Positions 43,435 through 55,774 of a stretch of DNA of 64,000 bases are shown here, piece by piece. The notes beneath the pieces are model-generated. The model saw only the letters and a list, made by a program, of their open reading frames with translations. It had not been told where the DNA came from and ran no database searches. How positions within the stretch are numbered: position 1 is the stretch's first letter; the number at the start of each line of letters is the position of its first letter. This DNA is from Halococcus agarilyticus (GTDB lineage Archaea > Halobacteriota > Halobacteria > Halobacteriales > Halococcaceae), in contig NZ_BAFM01000010.1 in NCBI RefSeq assembly GCF_000334895.1, positions 62,001-126,000 on the forward strand, in the 5' to 3' direction. The translations under genes and the position numbers were made by a program.

Positions 43435-43493
43435 CGATAGGTGAACACATACCTTGTGTTCCCGCCTAAACCCCCCGAGCACGAGCTCGGGAC

Positions 43494-44967
<1,474 letters not shown>

Positions 44968-45004
44968 ACAGAACGGGATCGGGCCGACGGCCCGACCCAC
45001 ACAC

Positions 45005-45020
45005 GGTTCGCACACGGCGA
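45005..45020 (+). other. 16S processing stem, 3' arm
   Basis: GGTTCGCACACGGCGA pairs with TCGCCGAGTGCGAACC at 43419-43434, enclosing the 16S gene. Just before it lies the hairpin GGGCC/GGCCC (44981-44993). Confidence 0.7.
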
Positions 45021-45094
45021 CTCGCGGTGCCGACCGGGCACCGACGAACTATCGGGGCTGATATCTGTCCGACCAGCCTTCCTTCGTGGAAGGC

Positions 45095-45166
45095 GGGCCC
45101 ATAGCTCAGTGGGAGAGTGCCTCCTTTGCAAGGAGGATGCCCTGGGTTCGAATCCCAGTGGGTCCA
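45095..45166 (+). tRNA. tRNA-Ala (anticodon TGC)
   Basis: This 72-base tRNA has acceptor stem GGGCCCA/TGGGTCC, D-arm with AGCTCAGTGGGAGAG, anticodon stem CCTCC/GGAGG with loop TTTGCAA (anticodon TGC), and T-arm CTGGGTTCGAATCCCAG. The CCA end is not encoded. It lies in the 16S-23S spacer, its usual place in archaeal rRNA operons, and reads Ala codons. Confidence 0.97.
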
Positions 45167-45187
45167 TGCGTCGACTCGATCCGAACC

Positions 45188-45207
45188 GCGGCCCTTAAGT
45201 GGGTCTC
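45188..45207 (+). promoter_or_regulatory. Possible internal promoter in the 16S-23S spacer
   Basis: GCGGCCCTTAAGTGGGTCTC resembles rRNA promoter b (CCCTTAAGTGG in both). Haloarchaeal operons can have an extra promoter in this spacer that boosts 23S transcription. It lies 190 bases before the 23S gene. Confidence 0.5.
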
Positions 45208-45316
45208 GGTGGTACGATCGAGTCCGACCGAACCGATGCACCACCCCGTGTGAGCGCGGGTGGGAAGGGTCAATACACGCACCACTCCACACCTGGGCGT
45301 GTAGATGAGACCGTGT

Positions 45317-45348
45317 GTACGTGCGATCCAGGCGTCCACTGGACCCGT
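45317..45348 (+). other. 23S bulge-helix-bulge, 5' strand
   Basis: GTACGTGCGATCCAG (45317-45331) pairs with 48332-48346; GCGT (45332-45335) pairs with GCGC (48325-48328), leaving the bulge CCA (45336-45338); CTGGACCCGT (45339-45348) pairs with 48315-48324. This is a textbook EndA substrate, cut within the 3-base bulge. Confidence 0.85.
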
Positions 45349-45379
45349 TCAGCGGGTTCATGGATTCTGTAGACGACCG

Positions 45380-48290
<2,911 letters not shown>

Positions 48291-48314
48291 AACGCATTGA
48301 ATCCGTCCTGCTGG

Positions 48315-48346
48315 ACGGGTCCAGGCGCTATCTGGATCGCACGTAC
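48315..48346 (+). other. 23S bulge-helix-bulge, 3' strand
   Basis: ACGGGTCCAG (48315-48324) and GCGC (48325-48328) pair with the 5' strand; the bulge is TAT (48329-48331); CTGGATCGCACGTAC (48332-48346) completes the 15-bp outer helix. EndA encoded at 31080-32156 should cleave both bulges and release pre-23S RNA, which is usually circularised in archaea. Confidence 0.85.
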
Positions 48347-48367
48347 CATAGCCATACGCTGGCCTCA

Positions 48368-48407
48368 CCGATCGTCGGCTGCACGCGGTTCGATTCCGCG
48401 GATCGGC
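48368..48407 (+). other. tRNA-like processing hairpin before 5S rRNA
   Basis: The stem CCGATC (48368-48373)/GATCGG (48401-48406) mimics a short acceptor, and CGCGG (48384-48388), loop TTCGATT, CCGCG (48396-48400) mimics a T-arm. Between them are only ten bases, so no D or anticodon arm exists. In Haloferax the 5' end of 5S rRNA is made by tRNase Z cutting behind such a half-tRNA shape; the 5S start at about 48408 is right where this enzyme would cut. Confidence 0.7.
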
Positions 48408-48527
48408 ATTGAGGCGGCCATAGCGGCGGGGCAAACTCCCGTACCCATCCCGAACACGGCAGATAAGCCCGCCAGCGTTCCAGCGAGTACTGGAGTGCGC
48501 GAGCCTCTGGGAAAACTGCCTCGCAAG
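48408..48527 (+). rRNA. rrf: 5S ribosomal RNA
   Basis: The sequence from about TTGAGGCGGCCATAGCGG to CTGCCTCG contains the conserved CCCGTACCCATCCCGAACACGG and CAGCGTTCC blocks and closes with the terminal helix GAGGCGG/CTGCCTC. The ends are approximate. It follows the 23S gene after about 120 bases and precedes tRNA-Cys. Confidence 0.92.
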
Positions 48528-48651
48528 AGGGGCCAAGTACGAGCCCAGGAACGCAATCGGTAGTACACGCTGGGTCCGTCCCGGTGGAACCCGAGACCGT
48601 TCCGTTACAACGGCTCGCAACTAGTGGTTCGCCGCCTCTCCATTCATACCT

Positions 48652-48672
48652 GAGGCACCGTTTCGGTGCCTC
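48652..48672 (+). terminator. Hairpin between 5S and tRNA-Cys
   Basis: GAGGCACCG, loop TTT, CGGTGCCTC is a perfect 9-bp stem downstream of 5S. No long T-run follows, so it is more likely an RNA stability or processing hairpin than a full terminator. The next gene, tRNA-Cys, lies 80 bases away. Confidence 0.4.
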
Positions 48673-48752
48673 GACTCATCATTCCTCGCGGAGTGGCAAC
48701 GCTCGGTAGCAATCGCTACCGTTATCCCTTCGAGTTCAGTAGTACCGACCGT

Positions 48753-48828
48753 GCCAAGGTGGCAGAGTCCGGCCTAACGCAGCGGCCTGCAGAGCCGCCC
48801 ATCGCCGGTTCAAATCCGGCCCTTGGCT
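48753..48828 (+). tRNA. tRNA-Cys (anticodon GCA)
   Basis: This 76-base tRNA has acceptor GCCAAGG/CCTTGGC with discriminator U, anticodon stem GCGGC/GCCGC with loop CTGCAGA (anticodon GCA), and T-arm GCCGGTTCAAATCCGGC. It closes the rRNA operon, its usual position in haloarchaea. CCA is not encoded. Confidence 0.96.
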
Positions 48829-49603
48829 TCCATCGAAGATCCGTGCTGTCCGATCTCGGGTACGAGGACTGTTCTGTAACAGTATAGTGAGTTCCATCGA
48901 CGATGTCGTCGGCCCGAATGCCGGTTTGAGCGAAAGCGATCGACGCTCTCTCCTGAAGTAGTCACATGTAACGACACACCCGATCATCGGGTTGGTCCAG
49001 TAACTCCCACTCGATGGTCGAATCGACCTCGAAGCATCAACCGAGTTACTGCAGATGTGGATCGGCTTGAATCGGTTTCATCGCCGGATCACCGCGACGT
49101 CCAAACAGCAAATTCTGCCCAATTCGACCGTTGAATCCGTGGTTTGCTCCGCTGAGCGAACTCGTCGTCCCGAAGACATGATGCTCCTGCAGCTGTCTCT
49201 TTCTGTCCGTGTCTTCTCCCTTGACTCGCGACGCGATTGTCGTGCCGCCATCGATATTTTCCATGGGTCTGTGTGATTGATTCTGACTGCTTTGATTCAT
49301 CGAGACGTGCAGCGGCATCGTTGTTGGTATCTTTTCCGATCGGATCGCTGCCGCCTGAACGACGTGCGCCTTAACACCCTAAGTGCGTTCAGACACCGTC
49401 GTGTGTATCGGCCCTGAAGTGATCGTTGGCCGCGCTCGTTGTGGGCCTGATCGGGGGGAACTACTGTCCTCTCCATCCTTCGTTCCCGAACACCGGCACG
49501 CCTTCGGTGTGGCCCGAACTCTCGAATCATCGAGCACTCGCACACGGCGCTCCCGTCCCTGTGGGATCGCCGTTTCGAACGTGCCGGCAAAACCGGTGGA
49601 CGG
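48829..49603. other. Intergenic region after the rRNA operon
   Basis: About 775 bases without a gene I can support. Frames such as 49046-49318 (minus) or 49383-49709 (plus) are low in the acidic residues that mark haloarchaeal proteins. I see an inverted repeat CAGTAACTC (48998-49006)/GAGTTACTG (49043-49051) with a 36-base loop, and the sequence is less GC-rich than its flanks. Confidence 0.6.
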
Positions 49604-49981
49604 TTACTGTGTGGCGATGGCTTCGATTTCGACGCCGACTCCCTTCGGGAGGTTCGCCACCTCGAAGGCGCTCCTCGCGGGCGGCTCGTCGTCGAAGAAC
49701 TCCCCGTAGGTCTCGTTCATCTCGTCGAAGTCGTCGATGTCGTCGAGAAGGATCGTCGTCTTGAGCACGTCGCCCATGTCGAGCCCGTCCTCGGCAAGGA
49801 CCGCCTCGACGTTCGCGAGTGCCCGCTTGGTCTGGGTCGCGACGGACTCGTCGGCGAGCGACTCCCCCTCGGGCGTGAACGGGATCTGGCCCGCGGTGAA
49901 GACGAGGTCGTCGTTCGTGGTTGCCTGGCTGTACGCGCCGACCGCTGCCGGTGCGTCCTCGGTGCTGATGATGCGCTTCAC
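49604..49981 (-). CDS. ridA: RidA family enamine/imine deaminase
   Basis: This 125-residue protein hydrolyses reactive 2-aminoacrylate and related imines released by amino-acid dehydratases. Typical segments are IISTEDAPAAVGAYSQA, TAGQIPFTPEG, TKRALANVEAVLAEDG and the active-site Arg/Glu stretch PPARSAFEVANLPKGVGVEIEAIA. GTG at 49981 gives the family's usual N-terminus MKRIIST. A frame extending further upstream overlaps the thrC relic and is not the real start. RidA often accompanies threonine or isoleucine genes, which is consistent with the relic beside it. Confidence 0.92.
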   Translation of the reverse strand: MKRIISTEDAPAAVGAYSQATTNDDLVFTAGQIPFTPEGESLADESVATQTKRALANVEAVLAEDGLDMGDVLKTTILLDDIDDFDEMNETYGEFFDDEPPARSAFEVANLPKGVGVEIEAIATQ

Positions 49982-50081
49982 GCGCCCATCCTCATGCGCG
50001 TCCGGCTTAACGCTTCTGGAGCGTCGACGAGCCACCGAGGTGGGCGTCGGACGTCGAGCAGCGCTCTCGATAGTGGATGTG

Positions 50082-50482
50082 TCAGTCGTCGGCCGCGGCG
50101 GGCTGGACCTCGCCGTAGAGTTCACTGACCTCCTCGATCCGCGAGTCGACACGGTAGGCGTCGCCGGTGGCCTGTCTCGCACTCTCGGTCTGGATCCCGA
50201 CCATCTTCGAAGCGTCCTCGACGCAGTCGAGCTCGTGGAACTCGCGGAACCCCTTCCACGCGCCCGCGATCGTACAGCCGTCGTCCATCGAGAACACGAA
50301 CCAGTCGGGACCTCGCCCCGAACCGCCGACTGTTCGGCGAGTTCGAGGCCCACCATGCGCTTGCCCTCGGCGCTTTCGTGCTCGGGGCAGGTGTAGACGA
50401 TGCGGGCGGGATCGTACTCGGTGCCACACAGCGTACACTCGAGCGAGTGATGTGCTCCATCGCCACACTCACCGTGTTCCAT
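50082..50482 (-). pseudogene. Threonine synthase relic (internal deletion and frameshift)
   Basis: The start (MEHGECGDGAHHSLECTLCG with TCPEHESAEG) looks like the N-terminal zinc segment of haloarchaeal threonine synthases. After KRMVGLELAEQ the frame shifts by one base, near 50310, and the message continues as DWFVFSMDDGCTIAGAWKGF...MVGIQTESARQATGDA, which matches the PLP-domain region of ThrC. The N-terminal two thirds of the enzyme, including the PLP lysine, are missing. The gene cannot encode a working enzyme. It lies between ridA and cofH. Confidence 0.7.
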
Positions 50483-50580
50483 CCCTCAGATAAATCCCGT
50501 TGCTCAGATCCGCTCCGTGGGGGACGACACGACTCGGGGACGACGCGTAGCTTTATCAGGCGCGACGCGCTGGTCGACGT

Positions 50581-51942
50581 ATGGCAGACTCCGCCCGCAG
50601 CGCCGTCCCGGAGGACGCGGACGCGTTCGAGTTCGACCACGTGCCCGAGACCGATCAGGCGTTCGAGAACGCGCTCGCGAAGGCACGCGACGGCGAGCGC
50701 CTCTCTGTCGAGGACGGTGTGGCGCTCATCACGACGGGCTCCGACGTCGCGGGGATCGACCCCGACCGGAAGGAGCGGGTGCTGGAGGCCGCCGACCGTC
50801 GCCGGGCCGACGTCGTCGGCGAGGAGGTCACGTTCGTGGCGAACCTGAACAACAACGTCACCACGGCGTGCAACACCGGCTGTCTGTTCTGTAACTTCAA
50901 GGACACCGCCGCGAACTTCGAGACCGGCTCGGACGTCGATCACGCCGGCTTCACGAAGACGCTCGACGAGTCGCGCGAGGTCGTCCGCGACGCGGTCGAA
51001 CGGGGGGTCTCCGAGGTCACGTCCGTCTCGGGGCTCCATCCAGGGCTCGCGCTCGACGACGAACACCACGAGATCCTCGAGTCGTTCGACAGCCCGGCGA
51101 GCGACGTGAACTACAAACCACCCGACAGGTATGAGACGCCGCCAGGCACCTACGTCGAGCAGATGCGGGCGATGTCGGTCGGGGACGTCCACCTCCACTC
51201 GATGACGCCCGAGGAGGCCTACCACGCGATTCGTGGCACCGACCGGAGCTACGAAACTGTCTACCGCCGACTCGCAGACGCCGGCCTCGACTCGGCTCCC
51301 GGGACGGCCGCCGAGATCCTCGTCGACGAGGTGCGCGACGTCATCTGTCCCGGCAAGATCGGTACTGAAGAATGGGTCGCGGCGATGGAGGGCGCGGTCG
51401 CGGCGGGGCTGCCCGTCACGGCGACGATGATGTACGGCCACGTCGAGAACGAGCGCCACCGTGTGCTGCATCTCGACCGCATCCGACGGCTCCAGGACCG
51501 CACCGGCGCGATCACGGAGTTCGTGCCCCTCTCGTTCATCCACCAGCAGACGCCGCTGTACGAGCGTGGGATCGTCTCGGGCGGCGCGAGTGACGCCGAG
51601 GACGAACTCCTGATCGCCGTCTCGCGCCTGTTCCTCGACAACATTGATCACATCCAGTCGAGCTGGGTGAAGTTCGGCGACGAGAAGGGGCTGAAACTCC
51701 TGAACTGCGGCGCGGACGACTTCATGGGGACGATCCTCTCCGAGGAGATCACGAAGCGCGCCGGCGGGGGCTACGGCGAGTTCCGGTCGTTCGCCGACTA
51801 CGTCGAGATGATCTCGGCCATCGGCCGAGTGCCGGTCGAGCGCTCGATGGATTATGAAGAACGCCGACGGATCGATCCCGACGCCGATCGGATCGGCCCA
51901 GTTCTGGGGCCGCGCGCCGACGGGACGCCGCTGCTCTCCTGA
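50581..51942 (+). CDS. cofH: CofH, subunit 2 of F0 synthase (F420 synthesis)
   Basis: This 453-residue radical-SAM protein transfers the hydroxybenzyl group of tyrosine to 5-amino-6-ribitylaminouracil, the first committed reaction of the F420 deazaflavin ring. The cluster ligands are CNTGCLFCNF (CX3CX2C, about residue 101). Downstream segments VSGLHPGLALDDEHHEILES, EAYHAIRGTDRSYE, PGKIGTEEW and FIHQQTPLYERG are family-typical. Start ATG at 50581. It makes the cofactor that NpdG at 59647 uses. Confidence 0.93.
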   Translation: MADSARSAVPEDADAFEFDHVPETDQAFENALAKARDGERLSVEDGVALITTGSDVAGIDPDRKERVLEAADRRRADVVGEEVTFVANLNNNVTTACNTGCLFCNFKDTAANFETGSDVDHAGFTKTLDESREVVRDAVERGVSEVTSVSGLHPGLALDDEHHEILESFDSPASDVNYKPPDRYETPPGTYVEQMRAMSVGDVHLHSMTPEEAYHAIRGTDRSYETVYRRLADAGLDSAPGTAAEILVDEVRDVICPGKIGTEEWVAAMEGAVAAGLPVTATMMYGHVENERHRVLHLDRIRRLQDRTGAITEFVPLSFIHQQTPLYERGIVSGGASDAEDELLIAVSRLFLDNIDHIQSSWVKFGDEKGLKLLNCGADDFMGTILSEEITKRAGGGYGEFRSFADYVEMISAIGRVPVERSMDYEERRRIDPDADRIGPVLGPRADGTPLLS

Positions 51943-52066
51943 TCGCCGTTCGCCGTTCTTCGAACCCGCGACATCGGGTCCGTTCGCTGTACTCGGCGTT
52001 CGCCCGCACGGTGCTCCACCACGATTCATGTGCGTCCGGGGTCCATCCCTTCCGTGGTGAACTAGG

Positions 52067-52756
52067 ATGACCGACGATACGAACGAACCTGACGATACCG
52101 AGAGCGGCGTGCACAGCTCGGCCATCGACCTACCGACCGTGACGACGGACGACCTCGCGGATACGTCGATGCCCTCCGAACGAATCGGCTGTATCGTGCT
52201 CGCTGCGGGCACGAGCAGCCGATTCGGGGACGAGAACAAGCTCCTCGCCGGGATCGAGGGCGGGGCCCTGGTGCGGCGCGCAGTAGCGTCGGCGCTCGCG
52301 ACCGTCGACGAGGTCGTGGTCGTGGTCGGCCACGAGGCGAGCGCGGTCCGCGAGGCGCTCTCGGGGCTCGACGTCGGGTTCGTGACGAACGAGGACTACG
52401 AGCGGGGCCAGAGTACGTCGGTCCGTGCGGGCGTGACGGCCGCGCGCGAGCGGGACTGGGACGCAGCGGTCTTCGCGCTCGGGGACATGCCGCACGTCGA
52501 TCCCGACTCGATCGAGCGACTGCTGAAAGCGTACGCGGCCGACCACGGGTCGATCCTCGCAGCGTCGTACGACCGAAAGCGCGGCAACCCCACCCTGTTC
52601 GACGCGACTCACTTCGACGCGCTCGCGGCGATCGAGGGCGACACCGGTGGTCGGGAGTTGATCGTCGGCAGCGACGACGCGGCCCTCGTCGCAACCGACG
52701 ATCCGGGGACCGTCCGCGACGTCGATCGGCGCGACGACGTCGATCGGCTCGGGTGA
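52067..52756 (+). CDS. MobA-like nucleotidyltransferase
   Basis: This protein has the nucleotide-binding signature CIVLAAGTSSRFGDENKLL (about residues 42-60), then GDMPHVDPDSIERLL with the metal-binding Asp, and GNPTLFD. It belongs to the MobA-like (MocA) NTP transferases, which typically add a nucleotide to molybdopterin. ATG at 52067 gives 229 residues; an ATG at 52169 would remove a 34-residue acidic extension. Both are possible. It sits downstream of cofH in the same direction after 120 bases. Confidence 0.82.
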   Translation: MTDDTNEPDDTESGVHSSAIDLPTVTTDDLADTSMPSERIGCIVLAAGTSSRFGDENKLLAGIEGGALVRRAVASALATVDEVVVVVGHEASAVREALSGLDVGFVTNEDYERGQSTSVRAGVTAARERDWDAAVFALGDMPHVDPDSIERLLKAYAADHGSILAASYDRKRGNPTLFDATHFDALAAIEGDTGGRELIVGSDDAALVATDDPGTVRDVDRRDDVDRLG

Positions 52757-52976
52757 ACCAGCCGATCGTCGATCCCGTCGGCCCGAACGGTTGCCGGGTC
52801 AGCGCTCGCTCTCGACCCCCGGGACCGCGCGAGGAACGACCCGTCACCCGGTTCCGACATCACCTCGTGATCGCGGGCGACGACCGCGCCGTTCCGGATC
52901 ACGGTGTCGGCCTCCACACCGCAGCGTGTGTGCGATCCGTTAGTCATATACGCACATCCCGCATAACGGCGGTCGA
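52757..52976. other. Intergenic region before rdfA
   Basis: About 220 bases, with no gene and no clear promoter beyond AT-rich bases near 52945-52965 (TTAGTCATATACGC), which probably hold the rdfA TATA box. Confidence 0.5.
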
Positions 52977-53624
52977 ATGAGTACAGCATCGTCCTGCAAG
53001 GTCGAGCGCAACGCCGAGCGCTACGAACTCACCGCCCCGTCGACCCACGACTCCGTCGACGACTATCTACTCTCCCGGTGGCTGGGGCAGGACGAGCGGG
53101 CCGCGGAGGGGTATCGATCGCTGACGGAGTGGTTCAACAAGCGACTGCTCCGGGCCAGCTACGACGCCCACGGCCGGGAGACGCTCGCGACCCAGCTCGA
53201 CGCGGATCACGCGATCCTGACCGGCGACGACGACCTCGAACGCGGGGAGCTGCTCGACGTCCTCGCCGCGACGGGCATCGACGGCGAGGCGCTCCGCGAC
53301 GACATGATCTCGTGGGGGACGATGCGCAACCACCTCAACGACTGTCTCGGTGGCGAGAAGGCGGCTCCCGAAGCCCGGACCGACTGGGAGCGCGAGAGCG
53401 TGCGGATCGCCCGCGATCGGACGGCGGATCGGGTTCGCGAGGCGCTCGGGGCGCTCGCGTCGAAGGGCGACCTCGCTGACGGCGAGTCCTCCACGGTCGA
53501 GGTCCAGGTCCAGCTGACCTGCGGGGAGTGTCCGCGCCGCGTGCCACTCGACACGGCACTCGACCGGGGGTACGTCTGCGCCGAGCACCACCACGATCGC
53601 GTGGCGAGCGGGGGCACACGATGA
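52977..53624 (+). CDS. rdfA: RdfA (rod-determining factor A)-like protein
   Basis: This 215-residue haloarchaeal protein matches RdfA: it has a helical N-terminus (YELTAPSTHDSVDDYLLSRWLG), a core with STRWLGxx-type helices and SLTEWFNKRLLR, HLNDCLGGEKA, and a C-terminal Cys/His segment CGECPRRVPLDTALDRGYVC. In Haloferax volcanii RdfA is required for rod-shaped cells. It overlaps the next gene by four bases (ATGA), as its homologue does beside an SMC-like gene there. How it acts is not known. Confidence 0.8.
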   Translation: MSTASSCKVERNAERYELTAPSTHDSVDDYLLSRWLGQDERAAEGYRSLTEWFNKRLLRASYDAHGRETLATQLDADHAILTGDDDLERGELLDVLAATGIDGEALRDDMISWGTMRNHLNDCLGGEKAAPEARTDWERESVRIARDRTADRVREALGALASKGDLADGESSTVEVQVQLTCGECPRRVPLDTALDRGYVCAEHHHDRVASGGTR

Positions 53625-55405
53625 CGTGGCACCTCGATATCGAGAACATCGCCGGCATCCGTCACGGGACGGCGACGCTCGAACCGGGCCTCGACGCGAT
53701 CCGCGGCACGAACTGGGGGGGCAAATCGAGCTTCATCCGGGCGCTCGAAACCGCACTCGGGGTGGCGTCGCCGCTGACTGAGGGAGCGGACCGCGGCCAC
53801 GTGGAACTCGACGCCGACGGCGAATCGGTCGCGGTCGATCTCGTCCGCGACGGACGGACCGTCCGGCGGGAGGGGACGCCGTACCTCACCGGCGAGTACG
53901 ACCGCAAGCGCGCGCGGCTGTTCGCCTGCCTCGACGAGCGCAACCCGGTCCGCCGGGCGGTCGACGCCGGCGAGAACTTAGAGGGCGTCCTGCTCCAGCC
54001 TCTCGCCATCCAGAACATCGACGAGGAGATCGGGAGCCTGAAACACGAACGCGAGCAGGTCGAGGGGGAGATCGCCCGGGCGAACGAGGCCGCGGATCGG
54101 ATCCCGTCCGTCCGCGACGAGATCGAGGGGCTCGAAGCCGAGATCGAGGACGCGAACGAGCGGATGAGCCAGCTCTCGACCGACGACGATGGCTCGGACG
54201 AGCGCGACCGGCTGAGCGGGCTCCGCGCCGAACGCGATCAGGTCGCCTCGCGGATCGACCGCTTCGAGAACACCGTCGAACGCACCGAGGCGACCCTTGC
54301 GGACAAGCAGGAAGAACTCGAAGCGCTCACGGTGCCCGAGGAGTCGTCGGTCGAGGACGACCTCGCCGACGCGCGCGAGGAGCTCCAGTCGGTGAAGAAC
54401 GACCTCGACCTCCTCCAGTCGCTCTACTCGGCCAACCAACGCGTGCTCGAAGAGGATCGCCTCGGCCTCGTCACCGACGTCGATCACCAGCTCACCGACG
54501 ACACGGTGGCGTGCTGGGTCTGTGACAGCGAGACGTCGCGCGGCGAGATGGATGCGCGAGTCGACGCACTCGGCGAGCGCGCCACGGAGCTCCGCTCCGA
54601 GATCGAGACCCATCGGGACACCGTCGACCGGCTCGAAGCCCGCGCCGAGGAGTTCGACCAGACCAGGCGACGCGAGCGCGACCTGGAGGAGGCGATCGCG
54701 GACCACGAGTCGACCGTCGCCGACCGCCGTGATCGGCTCGCGGAGCTTCGGACGCGGCGCGACGAGCTCGACGACGAGATCGAGGAACTCTCGGCCGAAG
54801 TTTCGGCGACCACCGACGAGCTCACCGACCTCGAAAGCGAGGTCAAGTACCGCGAGATGGAGCTCGAGGAGTACCGCGACGAGCTGGCGACGCTCGAAAC
54901 GCGCGCCGACCGCGCCGACGACCTCGAAGCCGAACGCGAGCGCCTTTCGACCGAGATCGCGGACCTCCGCAACCGGAAGGCCGCGGTGAAACGCCGCACG
55001 CGCGAGGCGTTCGACGACGCGATCGGCGAGATCGTCCCCCGGTTCGAGACCGGGTTCGAGACCGCCCGCCTCACGCCGAACTTCGACCTCGTGGTCGCCA
55101 GGAACGGCCGGGAAGCACAGTTGAGCGCGCTGAGCGAGGGCGAGCGCGAACTCCTCGGGCTCGTCGCCGCGCTCGCGGGCCACGCCGCCTTCGAGGTCGG
55201 CGACACCGTCCCCTGCCTCCTCGTCGACGGCGTGAGCAGCCTCGCGGACGAGAACCTCCACACCCTCGTGGAGTACCTCCGCGATCGGACGACGTACATC
55301 GTCTTCACCGTCCACCCGGAGTACACGGCGTTCGAGGGCAACGAGATCACGATCGACGACTGGACCGTCGTCTCGGACGAGCGGTCGGCCACGGCACCGC
55401 AGTAA
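53621..55405 (+). CDS. Archaea-specific SMC-like ATPase
   Basis: This 594-residue protein has an N-terminal ATPase half (Walker A GTNWGGKSS, about residues 31-39), two long coiled coils (about 140-290 and 330-490) around a zinc-hook CWVCDSE (about residue 302), and a C-terminal half with the signature LSEGERELLGL and Walker B-type VPCLLVDGV. The plan is that of Rad50/SbcC and the Sph subfamily, but it is short. It is coupled to rdfA, so a link to cell shape or DNA organisation is probable. The Walker A is unusual in having Trp-Gly-Gly. Confidence 0.85.
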   Translation: MTWHLDIENIAGIRHGTATLEPGLDAIRGTNWGGKSSFIRALETALGVASPLTEGADRGHVELDADGESVAVDLVRDGRTVRREGTPYLTGEYDRKRARLFACLDERNPVRRAVDAGENLEGVLLQPLAIQNIDEEIGSLKHEREQVEGEIARANEAADRIPSVRDEIEGLEAEIEDANERMSQLSTDDDGSDERDRLSGLRAERDQVASRIDRFENTVERTEATLADKQEELEALTVPEESSVEDDLADAREELQSVKNDLDLLQSLYSANQRVLEEDRLGLVTDVDHQLTDDTVACWVCDSETSRGEMDARVDALGERATELRSEIETHRDTVDRLEARAEEFDQTRRRERDLEEAIADHESTVADRRDRLAELRTRRDELDDEIEELSAEVSATTDELTDLESEVKYREMELEEYRDELATLETRADRADDLEAERERLSTEIADLRNRKAAVKRRTREAFDDAIGEIVPRFETGFETARLTPNFDLVVARNGREAQLSALSEGERELLGLVAALAGHAAFEVGDTVPCLLVDGVSSLADENLHTLVEYLRDRTTYIVFTVHPEYTAFEGNEITIDDWTVVSDERSATAPQ

Positions 55406-55774
55406 CTCGCCGCCGGCCGTCGATTCCTCCTCTCTGATCGGTCGGACTACTCCACCCGTCGCACGGCGCGTCCGAGCACGAGCTTGGCGACCGTCCCGGA
55501 CTCGATCGTCGCCACTTACTCCCCGTTCGTCGTCCGTTCGCCCCGTCCCGGGAACCGGCCCGTCGGCGTTCGCCTCACCTCGCTGCCGATCACCGCCGAG
55601 ACGGTGCGTCGGGCGCTCGACGCGAACGACGACCGACCCCTTCCGGGGAGAACTGATCGGCCGCCGACGACCTCCTCGATGGCGAATCGGTCGACCGTCG
55701 CACATCGCGGCGGTAGTGTCGAACGAAACGGAATCGGCTCACGGGTCGGTGCCTGGCCCGCGCTCGCGAACCGA
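55406..55774. other. Intergenic region between SMC-like gene and the ThDP enzyme
   Basis: About 370 bases between convergent genes. Plus-strand frames around 55484-55780 read open but lack the acidic composition of their neighbours. On the minus strand a 22-codon frame ending at 55449 (VATIESGTVAKLVLGRAVRR) has gene-like composition and might be the last remnant of a lost gene; I claim nothing more. Confidence 0.5.

Larger units (their letters stand above)
42766..43493. other. Intergenic and rRNA leader region
   Basis: This stretch of about 730 bases holds no gene. 42766-43080 is probable terminator and spacer (a T-run in AGATTTTTCTG near 42990). 43081-43306 holds three tandem rRNA promoters, and 43400-43490 the 5' arm of the 16S processing stem. 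Overlapping reading frames are not gene-like. Confidence 0.8.

Noticed and set aside
48998-49051. Inverted repeat CAGTAACTC/GAGTTACTG as an insertion-sequence end
   Set aside because: The loop is short, no transposase is near and no target duplication is visible.
49046-49318. 90-codon minus frame after the rRNA operon
   Set aside because: Composition is not acidic, there is no promoter, and it overlaps an equally long plus frame; no evidence for either.
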